NCBI GenBank assembly: GCA_003602535.1
Contig: QQSA01000004.1
Coordinates: 1-16,785, forward strand
Source of the DNA: Candidatus Poseidoniales archaeon
GTDB lineage: Archaea; Thermoplasmatota; Poseidoniia; Poseidoniales; Poseidoniaceae
Reading direction: 5' to 3'
DNA length: 16,785 bases
In this document: positions 7,237-15,474 of the stretch, one piece after another
How the letters are laid out: every line of letters begins with the position of its first letter
How positions within the stretch are numbered: position 1 is the stretch's first letter
Notes under the pieces: model-generated
Seen by the model: only the letters and a program-made list of their open reading frames with translations
Told to the model about the DNA's origin: nothing
The model's database searches: none
Translations under genes and position numbers: made by a program

Positions 7237-7440
7237 TCAGCGGATGTTCACCTTAAGTGCATAATTTCCAGGTACTTCGATATTCAAGCGATTTGCAATT
7301 TCTGAACGGGATGGGTCCATAACCACAACATATCCAGACCAATCTGAAGATACAGGAGCAGAAGGACATCGAGAGCATTGATCTATTCCATCACCTAAAA
7401 TTAGATGACATTCACTACATGCAAAAGGGTTTTTTGGCAT
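7237..7440 (-). CDS. spt4: Transcription elongation factor Spt4 (RpoE'')
   Basis: Spt4 is a small zinc protein that pairs with Spt5 and clamps RNA polymerase for processive elongation. The 67-aa product has the expected zinc ribbon: CSEC at about 8-11 and CSRC at about 22-25. The C-terminal half contains WSGYVVVMDPSRSEIANRL, the Spt5-contacting strand and the family-typical DPxxSEIA motif. Length and motif spacing match archaeal Spt4. It lies 13 nt after rpo7, with GGAGTGA (7446-7452) as its ribosome binding site, and 13 nt before rps24e. Co-transcription with rpo7 and ribosomal proteins is the usual archaeal arrangement. Confidence 0.96.
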   Translation of the reverse strand: MPKNPFACSECHLILGDGIDQCSRCPSAPVSSDWSGYVVVMDPSRSEIANRLNIEVPGNYALKVNIR

Positions 7441-7453
7441 TCAAATCACTCCA

Positions 7454-8005
7454 TCAATTTTGGTCCTCGTGGATCCATTCGTGGCTTCCAAGGCCGGTTT
7501 GTTTACATGTCAAACCAATCTTTGAACGACGAGGATCGCTCGTGTCAGGGGAAAGTGATACTATACGTGCACGGACAGAACTTCCGACACCGAGTTTACG
7601 GCCACTTTGGCGACCTTCCAATAATCCCATACCGGCATTGATGTCAACGTGGTCTTCCATAATCTGTGACTTGTGAAGTAAAGCTTCCATAGGACCAATT
7701 CTTACGAATGCACCAAAGTCGTTTACTTCTGAAACCGCACCTTCAACTACCTCGTAGTCCTCGATACAGAACAATACTGCGTCAAATCGTACTTCTTGGT
7801 AAATTGCACCATCGCCATGAATAATTCTTCCACGGCCAATTGGTTCATGATTAGATGTAACAAGAACGAATCTATTTTGATCATCGAAGCGGCCTTCAAA
7901 TGCAGACGCTGCGAGTCTGTCAATGTGTTCATTCAGTGATTTTTCCTTACGGATATATTCCGCAGGAATACGAATTGTGTCCTCTTTTGTGACGACTTTA
8001 TACAT
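7454..8005 (-). CDS. rpo7: RNA polymerase subunit Rpo7 (RpoE')
   Basis: Rpo7 pairs with Rpo4 to form the stalk of archaeal RNA polymerase, which binds emerging RNA and helps open promoters; it is the counterpart of eukaryotic Rpb7. The 183-aa product has the N-terminal tip domain (about 1-80), starting MYKVVTKEDTIRIP, and an S1/OB RNA-binding domain (about 84-165) with the typical EGAVSEVNDFGAFVRIGPMEALLH, shown here as its key part VNDFGAFVRIGP. The C-terminal SKIGLTCKQTGLG closes the S1 fold. GAGGTGA (8010-8016) lies just upstream of the ATG. It is the first gene of the operon with spt4, rps24e and rps27ae; its promoter must lie in the gap 8006-8284. Confidence 0.97.
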   Translation of the reverse strand: MYKVVTKEDTIRIPAEYIRKEKSLNEHIDRLAASAFEGRFDDQNRFVLVTSNHEPIGRGRIIHGDGAIYQEVRFDAVLFCIEDYEVVEGAVSEVNDFGAFVRIGPMEALLHKSQIMEDHVDINAGMGLLEGRQSGRKLGVGSSVRARIVSLSPDTSDPRRSKIGLTCKQTGLGSHEWIHEDQN

Positions 8006-8009
8006 TTTT

Positions 8010-8016
8010 TCACCTC
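8010..8016 (-). promoter_or_regulatory. Shine-Dalgarno of rpo7
   Basis: The minus strand reads GAGGTGA four bases before the ATG at 8003-8005. It shows that the rpo7 message has a leader and fixes the start of the first gene in the operon. Confidence 0.8.
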
Positions 8017-8165
8017 ATTTGCTCCTCTAACCGATTCACTGCAGTTAAGACGAGCGAGGTTCTGATGCCTCATCCGTCCTTCACCGGCTGTGCCTCGGGA
8101 GAGAAGTGTGACCGAAGTCATTCACGCCACCAGCGACCCCTATTTGAATGATACCCCCCGGAAAT

Positions 8166-8180
8166 GAGGACTAGCTCCTC
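8166..8180. repeat. Inverted repeat 1 of intergenic array
   Basis: GAGGA (8166-8170) and TCCTC (8176-8180) flank a 5-nt spacer CTAGC. This is the shortest and weakest of three inverted repeats lying between 8166 and 8256. Confidence 0.5.
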
Positions 8181-8191
8181 TGAAAATCCAC

Positions 8192-8210
8192 ATTTCGAAT
8201 GGTTCGAAAT
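8192..8210. repeat. Inverted repeat 2 of intergenic array
   Basis: ATTTCGAA (8192-8199) and TTCGAAAT (8203-8210) form a perfect 8-bp inverted repeat around a 3-nt centre. Each arm contains the palindrome TTCGAA, so the site could be a double operator for a dimeric protein or an RNA hairpin. Confidence 0.75.
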
Positions 8211-8218
8211 CGTCAAAA

Positions 8219-8256
8219 TATGGCTTTCTACTGGGCCCGTAGGGCCCAAAGCCATA
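8219..8256. repeat. Inverted repeat 3 of intergenic array
   Basis: The outer arms TATGGCTTT (8219-8227) and AAAGCCATA (8248-8256) are perfectly complementary. Inside them GGGCCC (8233-8238) and GGGCCC (8242-8247) pair around a 3-nt loop, leaving five unpaired bases on the left side only. An alternative inner stem is CTAC/GTAG. There is no adjacent T-run, so it does not look like a terminator. It ends 28 bases before the GTG start of the surface-protein gene and would lie in its leader or promoter. Confidence 0.8.
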
Positions 8257-8284
8257 ACAACCTCGCGCATTCACGTTATCTTGG

Positions 8285-11200
8285 GTGGAACTGGTGGAAA
8301 GACAATTTCGAGCAGTTCTGATGTTGTCTGTATTACTGACTTCAACAATAATTTTCCCTGCAACAACTACTGCTGATGAAACATCTGAAGTTTGGGACCC
8401 TGTCGAACAACCTTGGGCCCAATATGGAAGGGACCCAGGCCATACACGTGATTTACCTGAACATGGTGATTCTGGGTTGAAGACCATCGAAACACCTGCT
8501 ATCAATTGGGTAGTATTTGACAATACATACGGTGCAGATGGATATGGTGTTGCGATTGCGAATATGTCTGAATCCATTACTTCACCTAATGGTGCTAAAG
8601 AGAGATGTGGCGAAAATCACTTATTTGCTGTGATGACACATACTGGATCTAATGATGATCGATATCTAGCAATCATAGAAGGCGATACAGCTAAAGTCGC
8701 TTGGGAAGTTAGTTTGGGCGATGCAAAATATATACGTTCAACTCCAGTAATTATCGATGTTAATGGTGACGGGAAAGTCGAGATTGCTATTGCTTATGAC
8801 ACTAATAGTGCACTAAAGGTAGACTTGTGGGCACCTGATATGACCTGTGATGAATCAGGTTGGACTAGATCTGGACATTCGAATGAAAAGTTATGGTCAT
8901 GGTCTGATGCAGACCTGAGACTTGGAATAACAAGTCCTCACTTCCCAACTAGGAACTCTGGACACTTGTCAGTAACTCAACCTCTTCTTGCTGATCTTTC
9001 TCTTGACGGCAGTCCAGAATTAGTCCTAGCTGCTGTAGATACATCGAATGATGAGCCCACAGTCTTAGCACTTCCATTAGGCCTTCAAACTCCAGAAGTC
9101 GACTGGCAAGTCGCTTTGGACAGAGGAACTCATCCATCCGATCCAGCATTTGCCGCATTGGATGATAATAGTGGAGCTGTTGTTTTGACTACAGTTGATT
9201 CCAATAGCGAAAACATGTGGGTTTGGAGAATTGATGGCGCAACAGGCTCACTTGATTGGGAGAGAGTATCAATTCAGGGTACATCCGCAGATGGAGGCGA
9301 TACACCTCGCTTGCGACTACCAGGGCCAGTTATAACCCAATTAGATTCTGACCCTGCACCTGAAATGATTCTAACATTGCCAGATGATCCAAATGGCAGG
9401 GATGAGGGAATGGGTGCTCAATATGTAGGAATGGAGTTAACCAGCACCGATGAAATTTGGAGATTTAGAGCAAAGAATGGATTCGGAGATGCTGAACCAT
9501 TAGCAGTTGATACTACAGGTAATGGCATTACAGACAGAGTTTGTTGGGTAACTTGGTTTTCCGAATCTTCATTCGACCCAACAAATAGGGAAGGTTTAGC
9601 CGGCTGCCATGACATTACAATTGACCCTCCATTTAGGGAATGGACAAGGTCAATGCAAAGAGGAGGAGGAACTGACAATGATGAAATCGCAGTTTCACCT
9701 CCTATTTCGATAGACCTCGATGGCGAAGATGAGCCTGAATTGTTAGTAGCATTTGGCCAACGCATATTCGCATTCGATGGTAACACAGGCACATCAGCAG
9801 ACATTGGGACTGGTTGGTCAGCACCAATCGATGTTTCACACAGAACATGGGCAGCTCCTGCAGTTGCAGACATGGATGGTGACGGTTATCTTGACATATT
9901 GGTTGGAGATATTCTAATCAGTGAAGCAAAGCCAGACATTGCACCTTTGGCAGATGGTAGAGGAATTGGATTCACTCCAACGGATCCAGACCCTGGAGAA
10001 ATGGTTACTATATCTGGACAATATTCCAATATTGGCGTAGTTGACACCGATACGCCTGTTGATGCAGTACTACTCTTAGACGGCGTTGAAATTGAGAGAC
10101 ACAGGGCAAATGTTGCTGAAGCTATCTCTCCATCGGGAGAAGGTGGGCCAATAACATTCAGCGTCGATGTTGAAGCGGCCCTTGGAGTTCATACTGTAGA
10201 ACTAATTTTGGATGTCAATAACAATTTGACACAAACTCGATACGACAATGATAATTTCAGTACTACATTAGTGGTACTGGAGCCACATGTTGCACAAATA
10301 CAGATTCCTACAGAGATATCCCGTGCCTTGCCAGGTTCATCGCAAGTTGTAGACATAGAGGTGACAAGTTTGGGAAGTCGTGATGCGGCTTGGACTCTTG
10401 GATATGATAATACTCAACTGCCAGATGGCTGGACATTTGGCCCATTAGATGCTTCAGATTTGTCACTGAATCTAGAGAGAGATTCTCCACAAATTGTCAG
10501 ATTTGAATTTTCAGTTCCTTCAAATGCCTTAGGTTCAGATGATGCACAGATACCATTGACTCTGGTTCTAGACCAGAATCAAAATATCACTTCAACGATA
10601 ACTTTGCCTTTGGAAGTAGAGCGCACTCGTGGGTTGTCATTGCAGGGCCCTACTGGTTTACCAATGGGAGTAGGATTTGGCCGGCCTGGTGATGTTGCTC
10701 ATGTTTGGATAATGGTTGAAAATGTAGGTAATGCACAAGAAACAACAGAAATACAGTGGTCGTCTAACACCTGGACAGCAGATACTACGATAATCGATTA
10801 CCAAGGTGAAACTCAGTGGAGCATTGAATTGGAACCTAGTGCAAAGAAAGAATATCTAATCGAATTTGAAATTCCTGGAAGCAAGAATCTTGGCGATACA
10901 ACATCGGCAGTTCTGACTCTTTGTATAGGTTCAGGTGATGATGAAATTTGTGAAACCTTCACGGTCACAGTATATGCCAGTGATGTTTCAAGTAATATCC
11001 CACATATTCGAACCGTACCAGATACTGGATTGGTTTGGGATATTGAAGCCAATTATGTAGGATCTACACTATCTTGGGACTTATCAGAAGCAGGTATGCT
11101 CAATGAAGGTTGGAATTGGAGCACCACCGGTGGCCTTTCGATAAATGGTACAATGTTGGAAATGAACGGCCAAAATGGCCAATTACATCTCGATCTCCCG

Positions 11201-13855
11201 TTTGATGCCCCACCTATGCGACACCATTTCAACCAGAGTGAAGAAAGTTCAATACATTCTGATTTCTCAATTTCACTGCATGTGTTACAGGTTTTCAGAG
11301 CTGAAGCTGAAGTTGTATCACCTAGTGACGGAACTGTTTTCAATGTAAGTGAAAGGACCAAACTAATTTTGAAATTACAAAATCCTGGTAATGGAGAAGA
11401 CACATTCACTCTCAGCGGAAGCACTCTGGCAGGTAATTTGTCTCAAGCACCAAATGTTACCTTTGAATTCACAAATACGGTTAGAACCTTAGGACCGGGC
11501 GGAATATTACAGGCTCCTGTATGGGTCACTCTTCCAGAGGACGTACCTGCAAGAGAAAGTTTCCAATTGGTCTTCGATTGGACTAGTAGTGGAGACTCAT
11601 CTGTTAGCGACCAAGCAATCATTACAATAGAAGCAAGACCTGACCACCGCTGGGACATACAGATTACTCAGGGAGAGACTATGCAAGTATTACCTGGAAG
11701 TTTAGTCAATTTGAGTATAGACATAACAAATATTGGAAATAATGATGATTTGCTAACACTTACTCCATCGTATGATTTGACATACTCTGGCAATGACACT
11801 TCACAGTGGAGTTCAGATATAATAAACTCCTCAAGATTACAAGTAAACGAACAGCAAGAGGTTTACTTGCTACTTGAGGTTCCTGATGACGCTTGGGCTA
11901 CCACTATTGCAAACCTCACACTGGTAGCATCTTCTAGTGGATTTGACATCGACACTCAAGTCAGTATATTACTTGATGTCGGAAATGTTGCTGGCTGGAG
12001 TCTGGATCTATCCAATACATCATTAGAAGTTCCACCGGAAGGTGGTGAGTTGCAAATCCTAGTTGAACAAAGAGGTAATTCTCCTGCTATGCCTTACTTC
12101 CAAAAAGCAGGTCAAGGATGGAATGTCACATTCCCAGAAGATAATCCAATCATAGACCCTGGGCAATCAAGTTTGATCACAATCAATGTAACACCGCCTA
12201 GTGATGCTGTCGCTGGAGAAGTTGGAGTAATTGGCATTAGAGTAAGAAATGGTAACGGGTTAGGAGAAATTGTCGAAGAGGTCCCAATAAGAGTAGGTTC
12301 TGCCCCAGGTATTGTCATCGATTCTAAAGGACCATGGAACGTAAGAGCAGGTGTTTCTTCTTGGCCAACTGCTTGGATTGAAAATACAGGTAATGATGTT
12401 GCCATAATGGATATTTCAATTCCAAACCTACCATCAGGCTGGACTCTTTCTGGTGATGATATAATTGTTGTAGCGCCCAATGAAATTATTGGATTGCCAT
12501 TACAGATTGAGCCTTCAAATTCTTGGAATGGCAACAATATTCAACTCGACATCGAAATAGAGCACCCTATATTGGGAACTATTGTTTACACAATTACAGT
12601 TAGTGATAGTGACACGGTTTTGGCATCTAGTCCAATACACACAGGACGCTCAGGTGAAAAAATCTCTATAACTACTGATTCTCTAATTAATGGAATCGAT
12701 ACACAACTCATTCCATTACCAAACTCAAGAGAGAATGTTAGCCACAATTCGATGGTATTACACCTAGTTGGTATTCCTTCACCTGTTCATGATGCAGATT
12801 GTGACAACACGTATGGTAAACTTGAGAATTTAGGATCTGAGCCGATTTCGAAGATATGGACTTCCTGTTTGATTACTGCAAACCAAGATCATTCATTGGT
12901 TGCAAATGCATTGTTGATGTCTGGGGATGGTGAAATACTTGACAGTAGAACAATTAGGCTTAATGCCAATTACAATACAACACTAAACCTTTCAGTTAGT
13001 TCTTGGGATCCAGAACCTGGAACAGTTTCAGTCAAAGTTCTGATTGTAGATTCTAATGGTATCAATCTTTATGAATCATCATCCACGCATATTTCGAGAG
13101 AATCCGGATGGAACATTAGACTGGCAAGCTTCACAATTGATGACAAATTCATCAAGATCGGTATCGATAGAGAAGGGTACCAAATGATGGAAGGATCAAT
13201 ATGTCAAGTTGAAATATCTACTACCGATGGTTCTTGGTCTGAAACTGTAGCTGTAGACATATACGATAACTATGGAAACAAGTGGGCTCCAAGTATCGAA
13301 TTGGATAGACCTTCTGAAATCGAAGATAATGCTGAGGTTTCCGCCACAATTTCGTGTCTCGCCCCATGGGATATCGATGAAAATAATGATGACAATACTA
13401 TGATTGTTTATGCAGATAAATTACCATTGGTTACCTATGAATCCAGTGATTTAATCTGGACTGCAGGTGTTGCAGCTGCACTACTAGTTGTAGCATATCT
13501 TGGAGGCGCTCTCAAATTAAAGAAGCCTCAACCGATGATTCAGAAGAAAGAACAGCCGAAATCTAAGGTTGAGATTAAACCTGAAGTCGAGGAGGTTGTT
13601 CAAGTTGATGATATTAGTCTAGACGAAAAGTTCGATGACGAAATTGATGATCAAACCCAAGAACAGGAACTTCATGAAACTGAAGAACCTGAACCGGAAA
13701 TTGAAATTGAAGAAGATATAATCGACATTGATGATAATACTGCAAGTGGTAGATTATCTGCATTAAGAAGAGAAATCGACACTGATTCTGATGGTAGTAG
13801 AGATACAAAGGAAGACATGGCAAAGAGGCTTGATTCATTCTTTGCCAACCGTTGA
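8285..13855 (+). CDS. Giant secreted membrane-anchored surface protein (FG-GAP/PQQ-like, CARDB, Ig-like repeats)
   Basis: This 1856-aa exported protein has a signal peptide (about 10-30, AVLMLSVLLTSTIIFPA, then TTTADE). A beta-propeller-like region (about 40-545) carries FG-GAP-type calcium loops: DVNGDGKVE (158-166), DLSLDGSPE (237), DSDPAPE (354), DLDGEDEPE (477) and DMDGDGYLD (529-537). A CARDB-like domain follows (about 561-667). About a thousand residues of Ig-like modules come next, of the kind found in NEW3/CARDB proteins. One transmembrane helix (about 1723-1743) with KLKK behind it precedes a strongly acidic cytoplasmic tail of about 110 residues. The topology is therefore outside, with a C-terminal anchor. 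It may serve adhesion, particle binding or cell-envelope structure. Start is uncertain: GTG 8285, GTG 8294 (better spaced behind GGTGG) or ATG 8321 all leave a hydrophobic signal segment. Confidence 0.88.
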   Translation: MELVERQFRAVLMLSVLLTSTIIFPATTTADETSEVWDPVEQPWAQYGRDPGHTRDLPEHGDSGLKTIETPAINWVVFDNTYGADGYGVAIANMSESITSPNGAKERCGENHLFAVMTHTGSNDDRYLAIIEGDTAKVAWEVSLGDAKYIRSTPVIIDVNGDGKVEIAIAYDTNSALKVDLWAPDMTCDESGWTRSGHSNEKLWSWSDADLRLGITSPHFPTRNSGHLSVTQPLLADLSLDGSPELVLAAVDTSNDEPTVLALPLGLQTPEVDWQVALDRGTHPSDPAFAALDDNSGAVVLTTVDSNSENMWVWRIDGATGSLDWERVSIQGTSADGGDTPRLRLPGPVITQLDSDPAPEMILTLPDDPNGRDEGMGAQYVGMELTSTDEIWRFRAKNGFGDAEPLAVDTTGNGITDRVCWVTWFSESSFDPTNREGLAGCHDITIDPPFREWTRSMQRGGGTDNDEIAVSPPISIDLDGEDEPELLVAFGQRIFAFDGNTGTSADIGTGWSAPIDVSHRTWAAPAVADMDGDGYLDILVGDILISEAKPDIAPLADGRGIGFTPTDPDPGEMVTISGQYSNIGVVDTDTPVDAVLLLDGVEIERHRANVAEAISPSGEGGPITFSVDVEAALGVHTVELILDVNNNLTQTRYDNDNFSTTLVVLEPHVAQIQIPTEISRALPGSSQVVDIEVTSLGSRDAAWTLGYDNTQLPDGWTFGPLDASDLSLNLERDSPQIVRFEFSVPSNALGSDDAQIPLTLVLDQNQNITSTITLPLEVERTRGLSLQGPTGLPMGVGFGRPGDVAHVWIMVENVGNAQETTEIQWSSNTWTADTTIIDYQGETQWSIELEPSAKKEYLIEFEIPGSKNLGDTTSAVLTLCIGSGDDEICETFTVTVYASDVSSNIPHIRTVPDTGLVWDIEANYVGSTLSWDLSEAGMLNEGWNWSTTGGLSINGTMLEMNGQNGQLHLDLPFDAPPMRHHFNQSEESSIHSDFSISLHVLQVFRAEAEVVSPSDGTVFNVSERTKLILKLQNPGNGEDTFTLSGSTLAGNLSQAPNVTFEFTNTVRTLGPGGILQAPVWVTLPEDVPARESFQLVFDWTSSGDSSVSDQAIITIEARPDHRWDIQITQGETMQVLPGSLVNLSIDITNIGNNDDLLTLTPSYDLTYSGNDTSQWSSDIINSSRLQVNEQQEVYLLLEVPDDAWATTIANLTLVASSSGFDIDTQVSILLDVGNVAGWSLDLSNTSLEVPPEGGELQILVEQRGNSPAMPYFQKAGQGWNVTFPEDNPIIDPGQSSLITINVTPPSDAVAGEVGVIGIRVRNGNGLGEIVEEVPIRVGSAPGIVIDSKGPWNVRAGVSSWPTAWIENTGNDVAIMDISIPNLPSGWTLSGDDIIVVAPNEIIGLPLQIEPSNSWNGNNIQLDIEIEHPILGTIVYTITVSDSDTVLASSPIHTGRSGEKISITTDSLINGIDTQLIPLPNSRENVSHNSMVLHLVGIPSPVHDADCDNTYGKLENLGSEPISKIWTSCLITANQDHSLVANALLMSGDGEILDSRTIRLNANYNTTLNLSVSSWDPEPGTVSVKVLIVDSNGINLYESSSTHISRESGWNIRLASFTIDDKFIKIGIDREGYQMMEGSICQVEISTTDGSWSETVAVDIYDNYGNKWAPSIELDRPSEIEDNAEVSATISCLAPWDIDENNDDNTMIVYADKLPLVTYESSDLIWTAGVAAALLVVAYLGGALKLKKPQPMIQKKEQPKSKVEIKPEVEEVVQVDDISLDEKFDDEIDDQTQEQELHETEEPEPEIEIEEDIIDIDDNTASGRLSALRREIDTDSDGSRDTKEDMAKRLDSFFANR

Positions 13856-13886
13856 CTTCATGCCTGAGTGACACCTCCCCGCATCC

Positions 13887-14519
13887 ATGCAAGAAGCGTT
13901 GGAGACTACTACGCCATTCCAAACTATTGATCCGATGATTTCTTCCAGATTATCTCCAGTCTATGATGCCCTGAATGGAGGCGATTGGAGTGGAATGGTT
14001 AGGAATGATGATGATTTGCTAATCAGACTTGTTTCACAGGGTGTTGAAAATCCGGAAAAGCGAGCATCAATTCCTTGGGATGATGCAAATCTCTTCTTCT
14101 TATCGTGCTTAGATACAACGAAAAATGGTAGAGCAAGCCCACTAGAAGCAGGTATTTCGAAAGAGCGGTTTGGAAGATTCCCCTATGGAGATGGTTCTGC
14201 AATGAACTATCTGCGTGACTGGATAAGAGAACATAACAATCCATCACTTTTTGAGGATTTAACTGAACTTTTAGATAAATTGGCAACAAGAATGAGCGGA
14301 ACCAGCATGGAACATGGCACTGGACGACTAAACATTCTGGGGTGGCTAGAGTTAACTGAGATAACAAAACTTCGAAAATGCCTGACAGGAAGATGTTGGC
14401 GAGCTGCTGCCGATGAACCATTAGATGGTGGATGCCAAGATGCTGCGAAACATCTCCTTGCCTATTTGCGGGCTGCTGAAAAAAGGAAGTGTGGTATCAC
14501 TTTACGTGTTCACAATTAG
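13887..14519 (+). CDS. Unrecognised small soluble protein
   Basis: I do not recognise a family. The 210-aa product has no signal peptide or transmembrane segment. It looks mostly helical, with charged helices such as YLRDWIREHNNPSLFEDLTELLDKL and a C-terminal part containing four cysteines (KCLTGRC, GGC, KCG) that could bind metal or form disulfides; their spacing matches no zinc finger I know. The gene lies 31 nt after the giant surface-protein gene on the same strand, so it may be co-transcribed. It has no evident ribosome binding site. Its TAG stop overlaps the purC stop by three bases. Being intact and tightly packed between neighbours supports a real gene; no function is proposed. Confidence 0.75.
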   Translation: MQEALETTTPFQTIDPMISSRLSPVYDALNGGDWSGMVRNDDDLLIRLVSQGVENPEKRASIPWDDANLFFLSCLDTTKNGRASPLEAGISKERFGRFPYGDGSAMNYLRDWIREHNNPSLFEDLTELLDKLATRMSGTSMEHGTGRLNILGWLELTEITKLRKCLTGRCWRAAADEPLDGGCQDAAKHLLAYLRAAEKRKCGITLRVHN

Positions 14520-15427
14520 AAATCATTTCCAGTCAGTCGCTCATACATTGAAGAATATAGTGCCGCAGTGTCATCAATGACTTGCTGTGGCAATGCTGGA
14601 ATCGGAGGATCAGGAGTCCCAGCTTCACGAGCCAAGCGTAGTTCCTCTTGATGTCCAGTGCCGATGTAATGTTGGCGAACGAATTCCTTTGACAACTGTA
14701 CGATGTTGCCTTTAGCATATTCCTCAGCGTCCCACCAACGGTCTTCATCTAGGGTACCGAATGAGTCAACTAACACTGGAACTCTTCCAGGACCTAGTGC
14801 GAACTCCTTCTTTCCATCAACGTGGATAAGCCCTCTCTTCAGAGCCTCACGCTCGATAAGTGCGTCGACCTTGAGAACTACATCAATTAATGAATCAAGT
14901 TCTTCACCGGTAATGTTTGCAATCTCTAGAGCCTCTTCACGGTCGATGAGGCGGTCATAAGCCTCAAACTTGGTTGTTACTTCAACGCAAGGAGTAGGTA
15001 GCTTTGCACCTTCTTCGATAACAGTACCTGCATCAAAACCAAGTTCTTCTGCGGTTAACTCTCCACGCTTATAGCGCCTCCATCCTGAGCCAGCAAGGTA
15101 ATGTCGGCATACAATCTCTAGTGGAACGAATACCCACTCACCATCACGAGGGGTAGTTCCTGGTTCTCTGTAGATATCTACACGGCGAACTAGACAACGA
15201 TCTGGTGCATTTCTATCAACAACGTGGGTGCGACAGATTCCTTCTTTCTCAACTAACTCGAACCAATGTGTAGTGGTTCTGTTCAATGATTCGCCCTTAC
15301 GAGGAATCAATGACGGTATAATTTGGTCAAAGACCGAAATTTGATTTGTATATCTGAATTCAAGAATATCTGGGTCATCTGTTGACCAGACTTCTTTCAC
15401 TTTACCTGCATAGAGACATTCTCCCAT
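14516..15427 (-). CDS. purC: Phosphoribosylaminoimidazole-succinocarboxamide synthase
   Basis: PurC (SAICAR synthetase) joins aspartate to CAIR using ATP in de novo purine synthesis in the cytosol. The 303-aa product begins with the ATP-binding LYAGKVKEVW. It then shows QISVFDQIIPSLIPRKGESL, the family block PLEIVCRHYLAGSGW (about residues 102-116) and the late HVDGKKEFALG and VLVDSFGTLDEDRWW blocks that bind metal and nucleotide. The length is of the longer (about 300 aa) type rather than the roughly 240-aa bacterial form. It follows aIF6 by 47 nt on the same strand and may be co-transcribed. No clear Shine-Dalgarno precedes the ATG. The reading frame converges with the unrecognised gene at 13887, with overlapping stops. 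Confidence 0.96.
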   Translation of the reverse strand: MGECLYAGKVKEVWSTDDPDILEFRYTNQISVFDQIIPSLIPRKGESLNRTTTHWFELVEKEGICRTHVVDRNAPDRCLVRRVDIYREPGTTPRDGEWVFVPLEIVCRHYLAGSGWRRYKRGELTAEELGFDAGTVIEEGAKLPTPCVEVTTKFEAYDRLIDREEALEIANITGEELDSLIDVVLKVDALIEREALKRGLIHVDGKKEFALGPGRVPVLVDSFGTLDEDRWWDAEEYAKGNIVQLSKEFVRQHYIGTGHQEELRLAREAGTPDPPIPALPQQVIDDTAALYSSMYERLTGNDF

Positions 15428-15474
15428 GAGTATGTCGCCTGCGCATAACGCCTTTCAACATTATCACTAGGAAC

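Larger units (their letters stand above)
8006..8284. promoter_or_regulatory. Divergent intergenic region with hairpins
   Basis: This 279-bp gap separates the divergent rpo7 operon and the giant surface-protein gene and is the largest non-coding stretch in the window. Its rpo7-proximal half (about 8035-8130) is GC-richer than its surroundings. It holds a short hairpin at 8106-8125 which, on the minus strand, has a TTCG loop closed by a C-G pair. The half nearer the surface-protein gene carries three successive inverted repeats (listed separately). No tRNA-like cloverleaf or convincing C/D-box motif was found on either strand. TATTTGAAT at 8142-8150 is AT-rich enough to be a TATA element for either direction, but I cannot assign it. 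Confidence 0.55.

Noticed and set aside
8055..8075. CTGATG resembling a C/D-box small RNA motif
   Set aside because: No matching second box at the expected distance.
8192..8215. GGTTCGAAATC resembling the T-loop of a tRNA
   Set aside because: The flanking bases do not form a 5-bp T stem and no acceptor or anticodon arm can be built on either strand; it is part of inverted repeat 2.
8164..8376. Plus-strand 70-aa reading frame spanning the inverted repeats and the start of the giant gene
   Set aside because: It overlaps the signal-peptide region of a well-supported gene in another frame, has no ribosome binding site, and its composition follows the inverted repeats.
8140..8577. Minus-strand 145-aa reading frame covering the intergenic gap
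   Set aside because: Mostly antisense to the giant gene, no ribosome binding site, no motif, and it would occupy the rpo7 promoter region.
9418..9873. Minus-strand 151-aa reading frame inside the giant gene
   Set aside because: Antisense shadow of the FG-GAP repeat region; no start signal or motif.
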